From positions 124,001 through 188,000 of the forward strand of contig NZ_SHKR01000015.1 in the NCBI RefSeq assembly GCF_004217145.1: a stretch of DNA of 64,000 nucleotides, written 5' to 3'. The DNA comes from Kribbella rubisoli. GTDB lineage: Bacteria; Actinomycetota; Actinomycetes; Propionibacteriales; Kribbellaceae. Positions 9,211 through 23,338 of this stretch are shown here, piece after piece. How positions within the stretch are numbered: position 1 is the first letter of the stretch; every line of letters starts with the position of its first letter. The notes under the pieces are model-generated. The model did no database searches, was not told where the DNA came from, and worked only from the letters and a program-made list of their open reading frames with translations. Position numbers and translations under genes: made by a program.

Positions 9211-10250
9211 TGACGGAACTTCGGGTCGCCCTGGTGGGCGTGGACCATTGGTACTCGGCGCTTCCACTCGCGGAAGGAACACGGGTGCGAGCCGGGCTGA
9301 GCCTGGCCGGCGTGTGGGACGCCGATCCGGTTCGCGCTGCGTACGTCAACCAGCGGTACGACGTCGGTCGCGTCGAGGCGGACTGGCGGACGCTGGTGGA
9401 CGATCCGGGGATCGACGCGGTGATGAGTTTCGTCAGCCCGGACCTCAACCACGAGGTGTGCGTCGCCGCGGCCGAGGCTGGGAAGCACATCATCGCCAAC
9501 AAGCCGCTGGCGCTCCGGCTGGAGGATGCTTCGCACGTGGTCGAAGCCGTCCGCGGCTCCGGAGTGACGTTCCTGCCGGCCGAGTCCCGGCAGCGGCTGG
9601 GCCCGAACGCGCAGTGGCTGCGGCAGTGGGTGAAGGACGGCCGGATCGGTCAGCTCACCAGCGCGGCGATGACGACCTGGGCCAGGCTGCCGGCGCAGTG
9701 GCCGGACGACCGCACACCGGGATGGTTCGTCGACCCGGCGCGGACGGTCGGCGGCGGGTGGGTCGACCACTCGATCTACCAGATCGACCTGCTGCGCTGG
9801 CTCCTCGGCGAGGAGGTCGTCGCGATCAGCGGGCAGACAGCCAAGCACGCTCATCCCGAGCTCGAGGTCGAGGACTACGGGGTGGCGACGGCGACGTTCT
9901 CCGGGGGAGCGGTGGCCACGCTGGAGAACACGTGGACCGCACCGGACGGCGGGTTCCAGTCCAGCTACACACTCGTCGGCAGCGGCGGCGCCGTACGGAT
10001 GGACGGCATTCAAGGGCGGCTTCTGGTCAGCGGGGAGGTCGAGCCCTTCAGCGGATGGGTGGAGGTCGCGCCGCCGGGCAGACATGACCAGGCGGCGGAC
10101 CTCGATCACTGGACCGCTGTCATCAACGGCGAGGCGGAGCCGGTCGCAACCGTCGAGGATGCGTGGCACAACTTGGCGGTCTGCCTTGCCTTCTACGGGT
10201 CCGTCGATGCGGGCCAGACAGTGCGCGAGGGGCGGGAGGGGTTGGCATGA
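9210..10250 (+). CDS. Gfo/Idh/MocA family oxidoreductase
   Basis: 346 residues from ATG 9210; GGAGG at 9201-9205 decides this start over the in-frame GTG at 9189. It overlaps the ThuA stop by one base. The N-terminal Rossmann fold is degenerate (VALVGVDHWYSALPL instead of GxGxxG), followed by the typical HIIANKPLAL segment in which the lysine is catalytic, and a C-terminal dehydrogenase domain with GGGWVDHSIYQIDLLRWLL. Family members oxidise hydroxyl groups of sugars or cyclitols with NAD(P). The unusual dinucleotide loop suggests changed cofactor binding. It is paired with a second member downstream. Confidence 0.88.
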   Translation: MTELRVALVGVDHWYSALPLAEGTRVRAGLSLAGVWDADPVRAAYVNQRYDVGRVEADWRTLVDDPGIDAVMSFVSPDLNHEVCVAAAEAGKHIIANKPLALRLEDASHVVEAVRGSGVTFLPAESRQRLGPNAQWLRQWVKDGRIGQLTSAAMTTWARLPAQWPDDRTPGWFVDPARTVGGGWVDHSIYQIDLLRWLLGEEVVAISGQTAKHAHPELEVEDYGVATATFSGGAVATLENTWTAPDGGFQSSYTLVGSGGAVRMDGIQGRLLVSGEVEPFSGWVEVAPPGRHDQAADLDHWTAVINGEAEPVATVEDAWHNLAVCLAFYGSVDAGQTVREGREGLA

Positions 10251-11368
10251 GCCCGCTTCGGATCGGCGTACTCGGTGCGGGGATGATCGCTACCGGCGGC
10301 GGGGGAGTGCTGCCCAACCTGGATTCGATCCGGCACAAGGCTGAGGTCGTCGCGATCGCGGACGTCGTACCTGATCTGGCCAAGACAGTCGCCGGGAGGT
10401 TCGGCATCCCGAACGCCTTCACGAGTCTGGAGGCGATGCTGGACGGAGTCGAGCTGGACGCAGTGGTCAACCTGACGCCGATTCCGGTGCATGGCCGGAC
10501 CTGCGCGCAGATCCTTGCTGCGGGCAAGCATCTCGCGACCGAGAAGCCACTTGCGACGAGCATGGAGGACGCCGACCGGATCTGTGAGCTTGCCGCCGAA
10601 AGCGACCTCACGGTGGTCTGCGCGCCGTTCAACATGCTCTATCCGGACCGTGCCGAGGCTCGCCGGCTGGTCCGGGAAGGTGCCATCGGCAAGGTTGCGT
10701 TCGCGCGGGTGCGGTCGTCGCACGGCGGGCCGGCCTCCGGGGCGTGGCCCGCGGACCCGACCTGGTTCTATCAAAAGGGTTCCGGGCCGTTGTTCGACAT
10801 GGGCGTCTACGGCATCCACGAGATCACCGGGATCCTCGGGCCGGCTCGTCGGGTGGTCGCCTTCGCGGGGATCACCGAGCCGACGCGCACGGTTCGCGGC
10901 GGGCCGTTCCAGGGCAAGACGATCGACGTCACCGCGGACGACAACGTGCTGATGCTGCTCGACTTCGGCGAGTCGACGTTCGCGGTCGTCGACGGGACGT
11001 TCAACGTGAACGCCGCCCGCGGCCCGAAGCTGGAGATCTACGGCCGGGAAGGGACCATCAACCTGAGCGGACGACCCTTCGGCGGCGACGGACCGCCACT
11101 GGAGATCTTCCGGATGGATGCGGTCGGCGGACTCCGCGGCTGGATCGCTCCGGACCTGCCTGACGGCGATGCGCCGATGCGGCGACTGGTCGGGCTGCAC
11201 CGCGCGGTCCTCGTCGATCACCTCGCGGACTGTGTCGCCTCCGGGACCCGGCCGCTGCTGAATCTGGAGCACGCGCGGCATGTCCTGGAGATCATGCTGA
11301 AGGCCGATGAGGCCGCGCGCACCGGTCAGGCGCAGGAGCTGACCACGACCTTCTCCCTGCCCGAATGA
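10247..11368 (+). CDS. Gfo/Idh/MocA family oxidoreductase
   Basis: 373 residues from ATG 10247, overlapping the previous stop by four bases, with GGGAGGGG just upstream. The Rossmann motif IGVLGAGMIATGGGG, the catalytic-lysine segment HLATEKPLAT and the C-terminal FDMGVYGIHEITGIL segment are present. It presumably carries out an NAD(P)-dependent oxidation or reduction on the imported sugar, acting with its paralog at 9210. Having two differing members in tandem with ThuA and an isomerase-like protein fits a keto-sugar route with oxidation, cleavage and re-reduction. This pathway is inferred from context. Confidence 0.9.
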   Translation: MSPLRIGVLGAGMIATGGGGVLPNLDSIRHKAEVVAIADVVPDLAKTVAGRFGIPNAFTSLEAMLDGVELDAVVNLTPIPVHGRTCAQILAAGKHLATEKPLATSMEDADRICELAAESDLTVVCAPFNMLYPDRAEARRLVREGAIGKVAFARVRSSHGGPASGAWPADPTWFYQKGSGPLFDMGVYGIHEITGILGPARRVVAFAGITEPTRTVRGGPFQGKTIDVTADDNVLMLLDFGESTFAVVDGTFNVNAARGPKLEIYGREGTINLSGRPFGGDGPPLEIFRMDAVGGLRGWIAPDLPDGDAPMRRLVGLHRAVLVDHLADCVASGTRPLLNLEHARHVLEIMLKADEAARTGQAQELTTTFSLPE

Positions 11369-12096
11369 AGCGCCCGATAGGAGTACAGCTCTGGTCCGTC
11401 TTCACGTTGGACGACTTTCCCGGAGTACTTCGGCAGCTCAGCGAGATGGGGTACGCCGGCGTCGAGGCGTTCGGGCTGCACGATCTGTCACCGACCGTCG
11501 TCCGGCAACTGCTCGACGACCTCGGACTCGAGCTGTTCAGCTCACATGCGCCGTTCCCGGCCGGACCGGATGCGCAGCGCATTCTCGACGAGCAGAGTCA
11601 GCTCGGCGCGCCGGTGCTCGCGTGGAGCCTCGAGGCGGAGGAGTTCGCCACCGAGGACAGCATCGCGCGCGGGGTCGAGCGGGTGAACGAGGCCGCCGCG
11701 AACGCGAAGGCGTACGGGATGCAGATCGCGTACCACAACCACTGGTCGGAGTTCGCCCGGTTGGCCGACGGGCGGCGTGCGTACGACGTACTGCAGGAGC
11801 GGCTCAGCCCGGACGTGCTGCTGGAGCTCGACGTGTACTGGGCCGCGGTGGCGGGCGCGGATCCGGCTGCGGTCGTGCGCGAGTACGGCGACAGGGTCCG
11901 GTTCCTGCACCTCAGGGACGGGCCGGCGAAGACCGCTGAGGACGCGATGGTCGCGCTCGGGCAGGGCAGCCTGGACATCCCGGCGATCCTCGACGCGAAC
12001 CCATCGGTCGCCTGGCACATCGTCGAACTGGACCGTTGCGACACCGACGTGATGACCGCCCTGCGCGAAAGTTTCGACTATCTCAACGCGCTTTGA
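11365..12096 (+). CDS. Sugar phosphate isomerase/epimerase family protein
   Basis: 243 residues from ATG 11365 (ATGA overlap with the previous gene). The start KRPIGVQLWSVFTL, the metal-ligand strands (WSLEAEEF, IAYHNHWSEF, LLELDVYW, FLHLRDG) and the end WHIVELDRCD match the xylose-isomerase-like TIM barrel superfamily, short form. Members isomerise, epimerise or eliminate on keto-sugars and inositols; in ThuA-type operons such proteins have been linked with 3-keto-glycoside lyase/hydratase steps. It is the last gene of the operon and converges with the aminotransferase at 12083, overlapping its end by 14 bases. Confidence 0.9.
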   Translation: MKRPIGVQLWSVFTLDDFPGVLRQLSEMGYAGVEAFGLHDLSPTVVRQLLDDLGLELFSSHAPFPAGPDAQRILDEQSQLGAPVLAWSLEAEEFATEDSIARGVERVNEAAANAKAYGMQIAYHNHWSEFARLADGRRAYDVLQERLSPDVLLELDVYWAAVAGADPAAVVREYGDRVRFLHLRDGPAKTAEDAMVALGQGSLDIPAILDANPSVAWHIVELDRCDTDVMTALRESFDYLNAL

Positions 12097-13246
12097 CGAG
12101 TTCCGTGAACGCGTCGAGGGCCCGGCGGATGTTCGGCACCGAGTTCGCGTACGAGAAGCGCAGGTGGTTCTCGCCGTACACACCGAACGACGTGCCCGGG
12201 AGACACGCAACGCCGGCTTCGTCGAGCAGGCGATCAGCCAGGTCCGATGCCGACAGGCCGAGTTCGCTGATGTTCGGGAACGCGTAGAACGCGCCGCCGG
12301 GCTCGACACAGGAGACACCCGGTACGGCGTTCAGGCCGGACACGATGACCTCGCGCCGTTCGCGGAACGCGTCCAGCATCCGGTCGACGTCGTCCCACGG
12401 TCCCTCGAGCGCGGCGATCGCGGCGTACTGGCTGAAGGCCGACGTACACGAGACAGAGTTGATCATCAGCCGCGTCACCGGCTCGACCAGCGGCTCCGGG
12501 AACACGCCGAAGCCCAGCCGCCAACCGGTCATCGCGAACGTCTTCGACCAGCCGTCGAGCAGGATCGTCCGCTCGCGCATGCCGTCGACGTCGAGGACGC
12601 TGTGGTGCTGGCCGTCGTACCGCAAAGCCCAGTAGACCTCGTCGCTGAGTACGACGAGATCGTGCTCGATTGCGATCTCCGCGATCGCCTGCAGCTGCTC
12701 CGGGGTGGAGGCGCTGCCGCAGGGGTTGTGCGGGGAGTTGAGGATCAGCAGCTTGGTCCGGTCGGTGACCAGCGACCGGAGCTCGTCGGGGTCGATGACG
12801 AACCCGTTCTCCTCCCGCAGCGGCACCGGCACCGGCTTCGCGCCGGCGAACGAGGCGATCGACGCGTACATCGGGAAGCCGGGGTCGGGGTAGAGGACCT
12901 CGTCGCCCTCCTCGCACAGCGCGAGGATCGTGAAGAACATGATCGGCTTCGCGCCCGGCGTGATCAGCACCCGGTCGGGGGAGGTCTGCATCCGGCCGGT
13001 GCGCTCGAGGAACTCGGTCACGGCGGTCCGCAGCTCCGGGATCCCGGGCGCCGGCACGTAGTGCGTGAAGCCCTTGTCGAGGGCCTGCTGCGCGGCGGCG
13101 ATCACGTGCGCCGGGGTGTCGAAGTCGGGTTCGCCGATCTCGAGATGCACGATCTCGCGACCCTGCGCCTCCAGCGCCTTCGCCTTGGCGAGGACCTCGA
13201 AGGCCGATTCGGTCCCCAGTCGTCCCATCCGCTGAGCAAGTTTCAC
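12083..13246 (-). CDS. PLP-dependent class I aminotransferase
   Basis: 387 residues from GTG 13246. The open frame continues upstream, but KLAQRMGRLGTESAFEVL is the usual family N-terminus, and longer starts would run into the divergent gene. The fold type I aminotransferase motifs are complete: HLEIGEPDFDTP, NSPHNPCGS, DEVYWALRYD and the PLP lysine K235 in GWSKTFAMTG. It transfers amino groups between an amino acid (aspartate, alanine or aromatic) and 2-oxoglutarate; the specificity is not evident. A -10-like TAGGAT at 13254-13259 on this strand ends seven bases before the GTG, implying a leaderless mRNA. Confidence 0.9.
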   Translation of the reverse strand: MKLAQRMGRLGTESAFEVLAKAKALEAQGREIVHLEIGEPDFDTPAHVIAAAQQALDKGFTHYVPAPGIPELRTAVTEFLERTGRMQTSPDRVLITPGAKPIMFFTILALCEEGDEVLYPDPGFPMYASIASFAGAKPVPVPLREENGFVIDPDELRSLVTDRTKLLILNSPHNPCGSASTPEQLQAIAEIAIEHDLVVLSDEVYWALRYDGQHHSVLDVDGMRERTILLDGWSKTFAMTGWRLGFGVFPEPLVEPVTRLMINSVSCTSAFSQYAAIAALEGPWDDVDRMLDAFRERREVIVSGLNAVPGVSCVEPGGAFYAFPNISELGLSASDLADRLLDEAGVACLPGTSFGVYGENHLRFSYANSVPNIRRALDAFTELVKAR

Positions 13247-13269
13247 AAGGCGAATCCTAATCTGCAACG
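13247..13269. promoter_or_regulatory. Compact bidirectional leaderless promoter
   Basis: Only 23 bases separate the two divergent start codons. On the plus strand TAATCT (13258-13263) is followed by six bases and ATG 13270. On the minus strand TAGGAT (13259-13254) is followed by seven bases and GTG 13246. The two -10 hexamers overlap by two bases. No Shine-Dalgarno site is visible for the plus-strand gene. Any -35 contacts must fall inside the opposite gene. Confidence 0.6.
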
Positions 13270-14154
13270 ATGAAGAACATGGCACGGGTAGCGGTGACAG
13301 GAAGCAGCGGCAAGCTGGGCCGCGCCGTGGTCGACCACCTCGCGGACAACGGCTGGGACGTGGTCGCCCTCGACCAGGCTCCGCCGGCGCGCGCCGACGT
13401 GACGTCGACACGGCTCGATCTGACCGATTTCGGCCAGACCTTCGAGGCGATCGCGGGGATCGACGACCGGCACGACGGCGTCGACGCGGTGGTGCACCTG
13501 GCCGCGATCCCGGCACCGGGACTGCGCCCGAACGCGGCGACGTTCCACAACAACATCACCGCGACGTACAACGTGTTCTCCGCGGCGCTGCGGGCCGGCG
13601 TCCGGAACATCGTGTGGGCGTCGAGCGAGACCGTGCTCGGTCTGCCGTTCGACGAGTTCCCGCCGTACGTGCCGGTGGACGAGGACTACCCGCCGCGGCC
13701 GAACAGCACGTACTCGCTGGTGAAGACGCTCGAGGAGGAGCTGGCCCGCCAGCTGTGCCGGTGGCACCCGGACCTCAAGCTGATCGGGCTGCGCTTCTCC
13801 AACGTGATGTACCCCGAGGACTACGCCCGCTTCCCGTCGTTCGACGCCGACGCCCAGGCCCGCAAGTGGAACCTCTGGGGCTACATCGACGCCCGCGACG
13901 GGGCTCAGGCGGTCCGCAAGGCGCTCGAGTACGGCGTGACCGGGACCGACGTCTTCATCGTCGCGAACGCCGACACCGTGATGTCCCGGCCGAACGAGGA
14001 GCTGCTCGCCGAGGTGTTCCCCGGCGTGGAGGTCAAGCGGCCGTTCGGGCCGAACGAGACGCTGCTCTCGATCGACAAGGCGCGGCGTCTGCTCGGCTAC
14101 GAACCTCAGTTCTCCTGGCGAGGACCGAACGGGAAGAGCGTGTCCGGGTCGTAG
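13270..14154 (+). CDS. NAD-dependent epimerase/dehydratase (extended SDR)
   Basis: 294 residues. The N-terminal nucleotide-binding motif VAVTGSSGKLGRAVVD, acidic Asp after the second strand, and the active-site pattern S-x-Y-xxx-K (STYSLVKTLEEELA) identify an extended short-chain dehydrogenase, as in sugar-nucleotide epimerases. ATG 13270 is chosen because of the TAATCT element six bases upstream; ATG 13279 is possible. After ARRLLGYEPQFSW, where homologous proteins commonly end, the frame runs on for some ten residues that lie antisense to the next gene's end (49-base overlap), so its natural stop may have been lost. Substrate unknown. Confidence 0.88.
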   Translation: MKNMARVAVTGSSGKLGRAVVDHLADNGWDVVALDQAPPARADVTSTRLDLTDFGQTFEAIAGIDDRHDGVDAVVHLAAIPAPGLRPNAATFHNNITATYNVFSAALRAGVRNIVWASSETVLGLPFDEFPPYVPVDEDYPPRPNSTYSLVKTLEEELARQLCRWHPDLKLIGLRFSNVMYPEDYARFPSFDADAQARKWNLWGYIDARDGAQAVRKALEYGVTGTDVFIVANADTVMSRPNEELLAEVFPGVEVKRPFGPNETLLSIDKARRLLGYEPQFSWRGPNGKSVSGS

Positions 14155-15473
14155 GCGGCGCGGATCTCGGCCAGCCGCGCGAACGTCTCCACGGGCCACG
14201 ATGCCTCGAACGATCCCGGCACCGTGAACCCGCCCGCGAAGTTCGGCGTGTTCTGCGCCGAGATCCACGGCCGCAGCGGGGCCAGCAACTCGTCGACCGT
14301 TGCCGGCAGCACCTTTTCGAACAGGCTCGGATCCGGTACGCCGATCAGCGTCAGGGTGCACGCACCGCCGCGACCGCCGACCGCGCTTCCCCCGGGTACG
14401 TCGCGTTCGGTGGCGCCGCCGAGGTGCCGGATCTCGACCGCGATCAACGGGATCTGCTGCTCCGGACCGGCCGCCCCGAGGAAGGCCGCGACGAAGTCGG
14501 CATCGAGCTCGTTGAGCATCATGCCGCGATCCCACGAGGGCGTCGGCGCCTTCGGGTCGTTGTGGATCAGCGGGATGTCGCTCGCGGGCATCTCGCCGAC
14601 CGCGTCGATCAGCGTCGTACCGGCGTCGCGGATCGGCTGGAAGAGTTGCTTGCCCTCGGCCACATCACCGACGTACGCGAACCGCACGCTGAGCACCGTC
14701 TTGCCGCGCAGCGGTGCCGGGATGAACTCGAGCGGCGGCAGGCGCAGGATCACGACCGACGAGTTCGCGCTCTCCGGCAACGTCTTGGTCCACTCGGTCC
14801 AGGTGCTCAGCACGGGAGCGATGTGCTCCGCGTCGAAGAACACCGATCCGCCGTACAGGGTGCTGAGCTCGGCGAGCTCGAAGTCCATCGACGTGACGAT
14901 GCCGAACCCGCCCTTGCCCCCGCGCAATGCCCAGAACAGGTCTGCATTCTCAGTGGCGTTGGCTGTCACCGGACCACCAGCGGTGACCACCCGGAAACTG
15001 CGAGCCCAGTCGGACGAGAAGCCGTAGGTCCGCGCGAGCGGGCCCAGGCCACCGCCGAGCGTGTAGCCGATACAGCCGACCACGTCGGAAGCCCCGGCGA
15101 TCGGGGCGAGTCCGTGCGGCGCGGCGACGCCGATGACGTCGGCCCACACCGAACCGGCGTTGATGTGCGCGATCTTGGTGTCCGGGTCGACCGTCACGCC
15201 CTTGAGCCGGGAGGTCGTCACCACGATCCCGTCCTGGATCGGGTTCGGTACGCCGTGCACCGTCGCCAGCACGCGAACCGGCGTACCAGTCTCTGCGGCT
15301 GCTCGAACCACGGCCACGGCCTCGTCCTCGGACGTCAGGCCGACCACCACGTCAGGACTGTGTGTAACCGCCAGGTTGAACCCCGACAACTCTTCCGCGA
15401 AGCCCTCGTCCCCGCGCGCGAGCACAGGTCCCGCGACTGCTCCCCGCAGCCGGCCGATCAATTCATCCGACAC
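14106..15473 (-). CDS. FAD-binding oxidoreductase (BBE-type)
   Basis: 455 residues. An N-terminal FAD-binding domain of the PCMH type (AVTHSPDVVVGLTSEDEAVA, then GCIGYTLGGGLGPLARTYG) and a C-terminal berberine-bridge-like end (RAAYDPDTLFPFG) are clear. Such enzymes oxidise sugars, alcohols or amines with O2 and often bind FAD covalently; the usual histidine would be in RVLATVHG, but this is not certain. No signal peptide is seen. It converges on the epimerase gene with a 49-base overlap and is divergent from the carboxylase at 15653, separated by 179 bases. Confidence 0.87.
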   Translation of the reverse strand: MSDELIGRLRGAVAGPVLARGDEGFAEELSGFNLAVTHSPDVVVGLTSEDEAVAVVRAAAETGTPVRVLATVHGVPNPIQDGIVVTTSRLKGVTVDPDTKIAHINAGSVWADVIGVAAPHGLAPIAGASDVVGCIGYTLGGGLGPLARTYGFSSDWARSFRVVTAGGPVTANATENADLFWALRGGKGGFGIVTSMDFELAELSTLYGGSVFFDAEHIAPVLSTWTEWTKTLPESANSSVVILRLPPLEFIPAPLRGKTVLSVRFAYVGDVAEGKQLFQPIRDAGTTLIDAVGEMPASDIPLIHNDPKAPTPSWDRGMMLNELDADFVAAFLGAAGPEQQIPLIAVEIRHLGGATERDVPGGSAVGGRGGACTLTLIGVPDPSLFEKVLPATVDELLAPLRPWISAQNTPNFAGGFTVPGSFEASWPVETFARLAEIRAAYDPDTLFPFGPRQEN

Positions 15474-15652
15474 GATGCTTCCCCTCCGTCGACTGCCCGG
15501 AAGTCTTTCACCGGGCCGGGGTCAGGCTCGGAAACAGGCTCGAACACGCCTGAAAGGGGGGCCGACTCGACGGTAACGGCCGTGGGCTGAAAACCTGTGC
15601 CAGCAGAGGGCGATCCCTTCTGTACAAGCAGGGTGAGACACGGAGGCGGTCG
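15474..15652. promoter_or_regulatory. Divergent intergenic region before the acyl-CoA carboxylase
   Basis: This 179-base region must hold promoters for the FAD oxidoreductase and the carboxylase. A CGGAGG ribosome binding site lies at 15641-15646 ahead of ATG 15653. I see no clear -35/-10 pair or palindrome. Confidence 0.4.
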
Positions 15653-21160
<5,508 letters not shown>

Positions 21161-21169
21161 TCACTCGTC

Positions 21170-21181
21170 TAGCCTGGAGGT
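21170..21181 (+). promoter_or_regulatory. Leaderless-type -10 element for the penicillin-binding protein
   Basis: TAGCCT at 21170-21175 lies six bases before ATG 21182. GGAGG at 21176-21180 is too close to the ATG (one base) to act as a normal ribosome binding site, which favours a leaderless transcript. Confidence 0.45.
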
Positions 21182-23335
21182 ATGCGTACCGGCAGGGGCG
21201 GTCGCAATTGGGCTCGGTCGTTGATCACGTTCATCGGCGTGAGCGTGCTGTCTGGCGCGCTGGCGGCGGGGCTTGCGGTGCCGTTCGCCGGGTTCGCCGG
21301 GCGCGGATCGGCTGACGTCGCGGCGAGCGTCGGGAACCTGCCGAAGGATCTCGAGATCGATCCGGTGGCCGTCCGCAGCCGCATCCTGGCCGCGGACGGC
21401 ACGCTGATCGCCACGCTGTACGAGCAGAACCGCGTCCCGGTCCCGCTGAGTTCGATCAGCCCGATCATGCGCAAGGCGATCGTCGCGATCGAGGACTCGC
21501 GGTTCTACGACCACGGCGCACTCGACCTGAAGGGCACGCTGCGCGCGATGCTGCGCAACCAGACCGAGGGCGAGGTGCAGCAGGGCGGGTCGAGCATCAC
21601 CCAGCAGTACGTGAAGATGAGCCTCGTCGAGAAGGCCCGGACCGCGGCGGAGCGCGCCGCGGCGACCGCGGTCACCTACGAACGCAAGCTGGCCGAGCTG
21701 CGCTACGCGATCGCGGTCGAGGACCAGCTGTCCAAGGACGAGATCCTTGAGCGGTACCTGAACGTGGTGAACTTCGGCGACGGGTCGTACGGCGTCCAGG
21801 CGGCCGCGCAGCACTACTTCCGGACCACGGCCGACGAACTCACGCTCCCGCAGGCGGCGCTGCTGGCCGGCCTGGTGAAGAACCCGACCGGGTACGACCC
21901 GACGAACGACCTGGCCCGTTCGAAGGCGCGCCGCGACGTGGTGATCAAGCGGATGCTCGAACTGGGTGTGATCACGCTCTACCAGGCCAACCAGGCGCTG
22001 CGGACGCCGGTGATCAACCTGGCCACGGTCGAGCCGGTGCCGAACGGCTGCGCCAACTCGCGGTACCCGTTCTACTGCGACTACGTGGTCGCCAAGCTGC
22101 TGACCAACCCGGCGCTCGGCGCGACCCCGAAGGACCGCGATCACTATCTGAAGACCGGCGGCCTGCTGATCCGGACCTCGATCGACCCGCGGATCCAGGC
22201 GGCCGCGCAGGCCTCGATCGACAAGCACAGCAAGCGCACCGACTCCGCGGTCGCGGCGATCACGGTGGTCGAGCCGGGCACCGGGCTGGTCAAGGCGATG
22301 GTGCAGAGCAAGCCGTACGGCAACGGGCGCAACCACACGAACTACAACTACAACGTCGAGAAGTCGTACGCCGGCGGGTTCGGCGGGTTCCAGAACGGCT
22401 CGACGATGAAGGCGTTCACGATCGCGGCGGCCCTGTCCAGGGGCATCCCGATGGACTACCGGATCAACTCGCCGGAGCAGATCGACCTGCGGAACAAGAA
22501 GTTCAAGACCTGTACGGGGTACACGCGCGATCCGACGTACCAGCCGAAGAACTCGACGCACAGCGGTGACCTGACCATGGTCGAGGCGGCGCGGTTCTCC
22601 ACCAACACGTACTTCCTGCAGTTGTCGCAACGGACCGGGCTGTGCCCGATCGCGAAGATCGCGGCCAAGCTCGGGATGTACAACGGCCAGACCGGTGAGC
22701 CGCTCGACCAGGTGGCGTCGATGACGCTGGGCGTCGGGTACGTGACGCCGCTGATGCTGTCGAACGCGTACGCGACGTTCGCGGCGCGTGGGAAGTACTG
22801 CAAGCCGCTCGTCGTCACGTCGATCCGGGACAACTCCGCGAAGTCGATCCCCGGGCCCGGCATCGACTGCAGGCAGGCGCTGCCGCGTGCGGTCGCGGAC
22901 GGGGTCAACCGGGTCCTCAGCCAGGTGATGATGCCGGGCGGTACCGGCGGCCGCCTGCGGTTCGGGACGCGCGACATGGCCGGCAAGACCGGCACCATCC
23001 AGCAGAACCTGGCCGTGTGGTTCGCCGGTTACACGCCGAACCTCGCCGCCGCCGCGGTCGTCGCGGACGCGACCCTGCCGTACACCAACCTGATGTTCCG
23101 CCACACGCTGAACGGCGTGGACATCGCCGACCCGACCGGCTCTGGCACCGCCGGCCCGCTCTGGCAGTCGGCCATGCAGGGCGCGATCCGCGGCCTCCCG
23201 GTCGAGCGCTTCGTGAACCCGCCGAAGAAGATGATCGGCAACCCGAACCCGAAGCCGCCCGACTCGGAGAAGCAGAAGCCGGGGACGAAGCCGACCCCCA
23301 AGCCCAAGCCGCGGCCGAACACCGCTCCCGGCTGA
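21182..23335 (+). CDS. Class A penicillin-binding protein (transglycosylase/transpeptidase)
   Basis: 717 residues. One N-terminal membrane segment (about 10-40) anchors the protein with its catalytic domains outside. The GT51 transglycosylase shows EDSRFYDHGALD and QGGSSITQQYVKM. The transpeptidase has the SxxK serine S407 (STMK), SxN at 473-475 (STN) and KTG at 602 (KTGT). It polymerises and cross-links peptidoglycan. The tail after about 680 is a disordered Pro/Lys-rich stretch (KPTPKPKPRP). It lies 21 bases after the carboxylase gene but with its own putative promoter. It converges on the amine oxidase with three bases between stops. Confidence 0.94.
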   Translation: MRTGRGGRNWARSLITFIGVSVLSGALAAGLAVPFAGFAGRGSADVAASVGNLPKDLEIDPVAVRSRILAADGTLIATLYEQNRVPVPLSSISPIMRKAIVAIEDSRFYDHGALDLKGTLRAMLRNQTEGEVQQGGSSITQQYVKMSLVEKARTAAERAAATAVTYERKLAELRYAIAVEDQLSKDEILERYLNVVNFGDGSYGVQAAAQHYFRTTADELTLPQAALLAGLVKNPTGYDPTNDLARSKARRDVVIKRMLELGVITLYQANQALRTPVINLATVEPVPNGCANSRYPFYCDYVVAKLLTNPALGATPKDRDHYLKTGGLLIRTSIDPRIQAAAQASIDKHSKRTDSAVAAITVVEPGTGLVKAMVQSKPYGNGRNHTNYNYNVEKSYAGGFGGFQNGSTMKAFTIAAALSRGIPMDYRINSPEQIDLRNKKFKTCTGYTRDPTYQPKNSTHSGDLTMVEAARFSTNTYFLQLSQRTGLCPIAKIAAKLGMYNGQTGEPLDQVASMTLGVGYVTPLMLSNAYATFAARGKYCKPLVVTSIRDNSAKSIPGPGIDCRQALPRAVADGVNRVLSQVMMPGGTGGRLRFGTRDMAGKTGTIQQNLAVWFAGYTPNLAAAAVVADATLPYTNLMFRHTLNGVDIADPTGSGTAGPLWQSAMQGAIRGLPVERFVNPPKKMIGNPNPKPPDSEKQKPGTKPTPKPKPRPNTAPG

Positions 23336-23338
23336 CCC

